NCBI GenBank assembly: GCA_003550275.1
Contig: QXCW01000002.1
Coordinates: 3,223,501-3,287,500, forward strand
Source of the DNA: Flavobacteriaceae bacterium MAR_2010_72
GTDB taxonomy: Bacteria; Bacteroidota; Bacteroidia; Flavobacteriales; Flavobacteriaceae
Length of the DNA stretch: 64,000 bases
Reading direction: 5' to 3'
The position numbers and the translations under genes were made by a program. A model generated the notes under the pieces. That model searched no databases. It was given only the letters and a program-made list of their open reading frames with translations, and was not told the origin of the DNA. Shown here piece after piece: positions 62,357-64,000 of this stretch. Each line of letters begins with the position of its first letter. Position 1 is the first letter of the stretch.

Positions 62357-62929
62357 TTAAAAAATAAGGTTGTGGACTTTGGTTTTTAAAACAGGCAATA
62401 CCTCTGTATTGAACCATGGATTTTTAGATAACCAAAATCGGTTTCTAGGTGAGGGATGGGGTAAAGGGAAATAGTCTGGCAAATAGGTTTTATAATTGGC
62501 AACGGTTTCGGTTAAGTTTGCTTTTGTTTTTTCCTTTAAATAATAGTTTTGCGCATAGGTTCCTATGAGTAGTGTTAGCTTTACTTTTGGCATGTGCTCA
62601 AAAAGACGTTGATGCCATTGTGGTGCGCATTCTGGTCGTGGCGGCAAATCTCCTGATTTACCTTTTCCAGGGTAGCAAAACCCCATTGGAATAATGGCAA
62701 TTTTTGTAGTGTCATAAAACACCTCGTCGGATACGTTGAGCCAGTTGCGAAGCTGCTTGCCACTAGCATCGTCCCATGGCACACCAGAAGCATGAACTTT
62801 AGTCCCTGGTGCTTGACCGATAATGACAATTTTTGACTCTATATGGGCTTCGGCGACAGGTCGTGGCCCAAGTGGCAAATGTTTGGTGCAAATCGAGCAT
62901 TGTCTTATGTCATTTAGTAATGCCTCCAT
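62357..62929 (-). CDS. Uracil-DNA glycosylase, four-cysteine (Fe-S) family type
   Basis: 190 residues. GQAPGTKVHASGVPWDD is the water-activating/uracil motif, and LPHPSPRN the DNA-intercalating motif with conserved His. Cys11, Cys14, Cys85 and Cys101 (CxxC, about 70 residues, C, 15 residues, C) match the 4Fe-4S pattern of family 4-type glycosylases. It would remove uracil from DNA. It overlaps rsmI by 1 bp (TAATG), so translation is coupled. Confidence 0.87.
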   Translation of the reverse strand: MEALLNDIRQCSICTKHLPLGPRPVAEAHIESKIVIIGQAPGTKVHASGVPWDDASGKQLRNWLNVSDEVFYDTTKIAIIPMGFCYPGKGKSGDLPPRPECAPQWHQRLFEHMPKVKLTLLIGTYAQNYYLKEKTKANLTETVANYKTYLPDYFPLPHPSPRNRFWLSKNPWFNTEVLPVLKTKVHNLIF

Positions 62930-63600
62930 TATTTTTTGCCTCCAACCACAATCACGATTTCACCTTTAGGTGGCTTTTTAGTGTAATGTCCCAAAACTTC
63001 CTTTGCAGTTCCTCTGATGGTTTCTTCATATAATTTAGTCAATTCCCGAGACACTGAAACTGGTCTATCTTCACCAAAATACTCGCAAAAATTGGTGAGT
63101 GTTTTGAGAAGTTTGTGAGGTGATTCGTAGAAGATAATCGTTCGGGTTTCTTCAGAAAGCAGTGTTAATCTCGTTTGTCTTCCTTTTTTTACAGGTAAAA
63201 ATCCTTCAAACACAAATTTATCGTTCGGCAAGCCACTATTCACCAATGCTGGAACAAACGCAGTGGCACCGGGAAGACAATCCACCTCAATGCCATGTTC
63301 AATACATGCTCGTGTTAACAAAAATCCAGGATCTGAAATGGCTGGCGTGCCAGCATCGCTTATTAAAGCAATTGTAGTTCCATTTTTTAGCTTGTTAATT
63401 AAGCCTTCAACGGTTTTATGTTCATTATGCATGTGATGGGACTGTGCAGGTGTACTGATCTCAAAATGTTTGAGTAATTTCCCAGAAGTTCGGGTGTCTT
63501 CGGCCAAAATTAAATCGGCTTCTTTTAGAACTTCTATAGCCCTAAATGTGATATCTTTTAAATTACCAATAGGTGTGGGAACAATGTAAAGTTTGCTCAT
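62929..63600 (-). CDS. rsmI: 16S rRNA (cytidine(1402)-2'-O)-methyltransferase RsmI
   Basis: 223 residues, SAM-dependent. VPTPIGNLKDITFRAIEVL, EDTRTSGKLLKHF, ISDAGTPAISDPG and GATAFVPALVNSGLP are the signature blocks. It methylates the ribose of C1402 in the decoding centre. It is the first gene of the rsmI-UDG-M28 group. The gap upstream is the GC-rich element at 63601-63703. Confidence 0.96.
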   Translation of the reverse strand: MSKLYIVPTPIGNLKDITFRAIEVLKEADLILAEDTRTSGKLLKHFEISTPAQSHHMHNEHKTVEGLINKLKNGTTIALISDAGTPAISDPGFLLTRACIEHGIEVDCLPGATAFVPALVNSGLPNDKFVFEGFLPVKKGRQTRLTLLSEETRTIIFYESPHKLLKTLTNFCEYFGEDRPVSVSRELTKLYEETIRGTAKEVLGHYTKKPPKGEIVIVVGGKK

Positions 63601-63703
63601 GTGTTAGCGATTGAACGGTTTGTTTGAGCTCTCCAAACGGAAACCGTTTGGAAGCGAGTAGTGAAAGCGCGACCGCGACTTTGGAGCGGAAACACCATAA
63701 CAC
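63601..63703. repeat. GC-rich intergenic element with nested inverted repeats
   Basis: It fills the gap between rsmI and the next gene. CCAAACGG (63633-63640) and CCGTTTGG (63644-63651) form a perfect hairpin. CTCCAAA (63631-63637) and TTTGGAG (63680-63686) pair at longer range, and GTGTTA (63601) and TAACAC (ending 63703) bound it. Base composition (AGCGCGACCGCGAC) is unlike the AT-rich surroundings. No second copy was seen here. Confidence 0.5.
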
Positions 63704-64000
63704 TAATCGAACTTACTTTCAACGATTTGTAAAAAGCGTGCCTCGACCTCTTCTTTGCCTGCCCAATTATTATAATCTGGTTTTACAATAGTTTGGATGA
63801 GATTGGAGGCCTCTTTATAAGTGCTTGCGGTGTTTATCTGTGAAAGTACGCGTTCGTAATCCTCTATTTTACCGTTGAACAAGTGTTTAATAAAGGCCAA
63901 CTTATCGTTGAGGCCGATATTTAAGCCGCCGTTTTTGAGTTTGTCATTTAAGGATTTTTTAAAGTTCTCTCGAATTTTGGCCTCGGAAACGGGCTCAAAC
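63703..64000 (-). CDS. Conserved flavobacterial protein of unknown function, C-terminal part only
   Basis: From the right edge, 98 codons are open on the minus strand to the TAG at 63703; the true start lies outside the window. Visible sequence: ISREN-type helices, then LKNGGLNIGLNDKLAFIKHL and FNGKIEDYERVLSQINTA, ending VKPDYNNWAGKEEVEARFLQ. I recall this ending from many Flavobacteriia next to rsmI, where the function is not known. A TTG at 63900 is internal and should not be used as the start. Confidence 0.7.
   Translation of the reverse strand, partial: FEPVSEAKIRENFKKSLNDKLKNGGLNIGLNDKLAFIKHLFNGKIEDYERVLSQINTASTYKEASNLIQTIVKPDYNNWAGKEEVEARFLQIVESKFD

Overview
The window is chromosomal DNA from a member of the Bacteroidota, most likely a marine Flavobacteriaceae species. 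The evidence is an AT-rich base composition, repeated promoters of the Bacteroidota type (TTTG or TTG, about 19-23 nt, then TAnnTTTG), many short lipoprotein signals (MKK...C) and few Shine-Dalgarno sites. Several genes are also lineage-typical: an IPExxxVDY protein next to pyruvate kinase, a three-gene succinate dehydrogenase with a single cytochrome subunit, L21 with a long tail, and SufS/D/C/B with an A-type carrier. The genus cannot be fixed from this sequence. No phage, insertion sequence, CRISPR array or rRNA operon was seen.

Layout, left to right. 1-5.3 kb: an ALDH7-type aldehyde dehydrogenase (cut by the left edge), a lipoprotein isoaspartyl peptidase, a DUF2071/monooxygenase-like pair, a small membrane protein and an M43 metalloprotease lipoprotein. 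5.5-11.1 kb: a minus-strand suf operon (sufA-sufB-lipoprotein-sufC-sufD-sufS) behind a canonical promoter. 11.2-13.3 kb: thiL among three small zinc-ribbon-like paralogs. 13.3-20.7 kb: an alpha/beta hydrolase, BrnQ, an Xaa-Pro aminopeptidase, a secreted Asp-box propeller protein and a lipoprotein. 20.8-25.8 kb: sdhCAB, then rplU-rpmA and a DUF4199 protein. 26-31 kb: an active/inactive M16 peptidase pair, an HMA-domain lipoprotein, a YCII lipoprotein and a CYTH enzyme. 31.1-36.6 kb: dinB, then acpP-fabF-rnc-IPExxxVDY-pyk on the minus strand. 36.9-41.1 kb: purN, RNase H, a PfkB kinase, a possible 22-residue protein, and an unusually long PurF-like protein. 41.1-41.6 kb: the only gene-free stretch longer than 300 bases, which holds two near-identical candidate small-RNA genes. 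41.6-51.7 kb: superoxide dismutase, an AddA-like helicase-nuclease, kbl, an OmpA-family porin, an AddB-like protein and a possible nuclease. 51.7-64 kb: a tRNA-Gly, a stress protein, GNAT and MATE genes, a 2OG oxygenase, QueD-LpxH, an OsmC-RecJ-MFS operon, an AhpD-like protein, and an RsmI-UDG-M28 operon. At the right edge is a truncated conserved protein.

Most genes are housekeeping: Fe-S assembly, respiration, fatty-acid synthesis, purine synthesis, translation and recombination repair. AddA-like and AddB-like proteins probably form one helicase-nuclease although kbl and ompA lie between them. The suf operon would supply clusters to SdhB and to the four-Cys uracil-DNA glycosylase.

The features least explained by standard annotation are: the tandem small-RNA pair at 41.2-41.5 kb; a tRNA with a glycine anticodon (GCC) but an alanine-like acceptor end (G3-U70, A73); the long PurF-like protein with an altered glutaminase loop; the three zinc-ribbon paralogs with related upstream sequences; the L21 tail; and a GC-rich inverted-repeat element at 63.6 kb.
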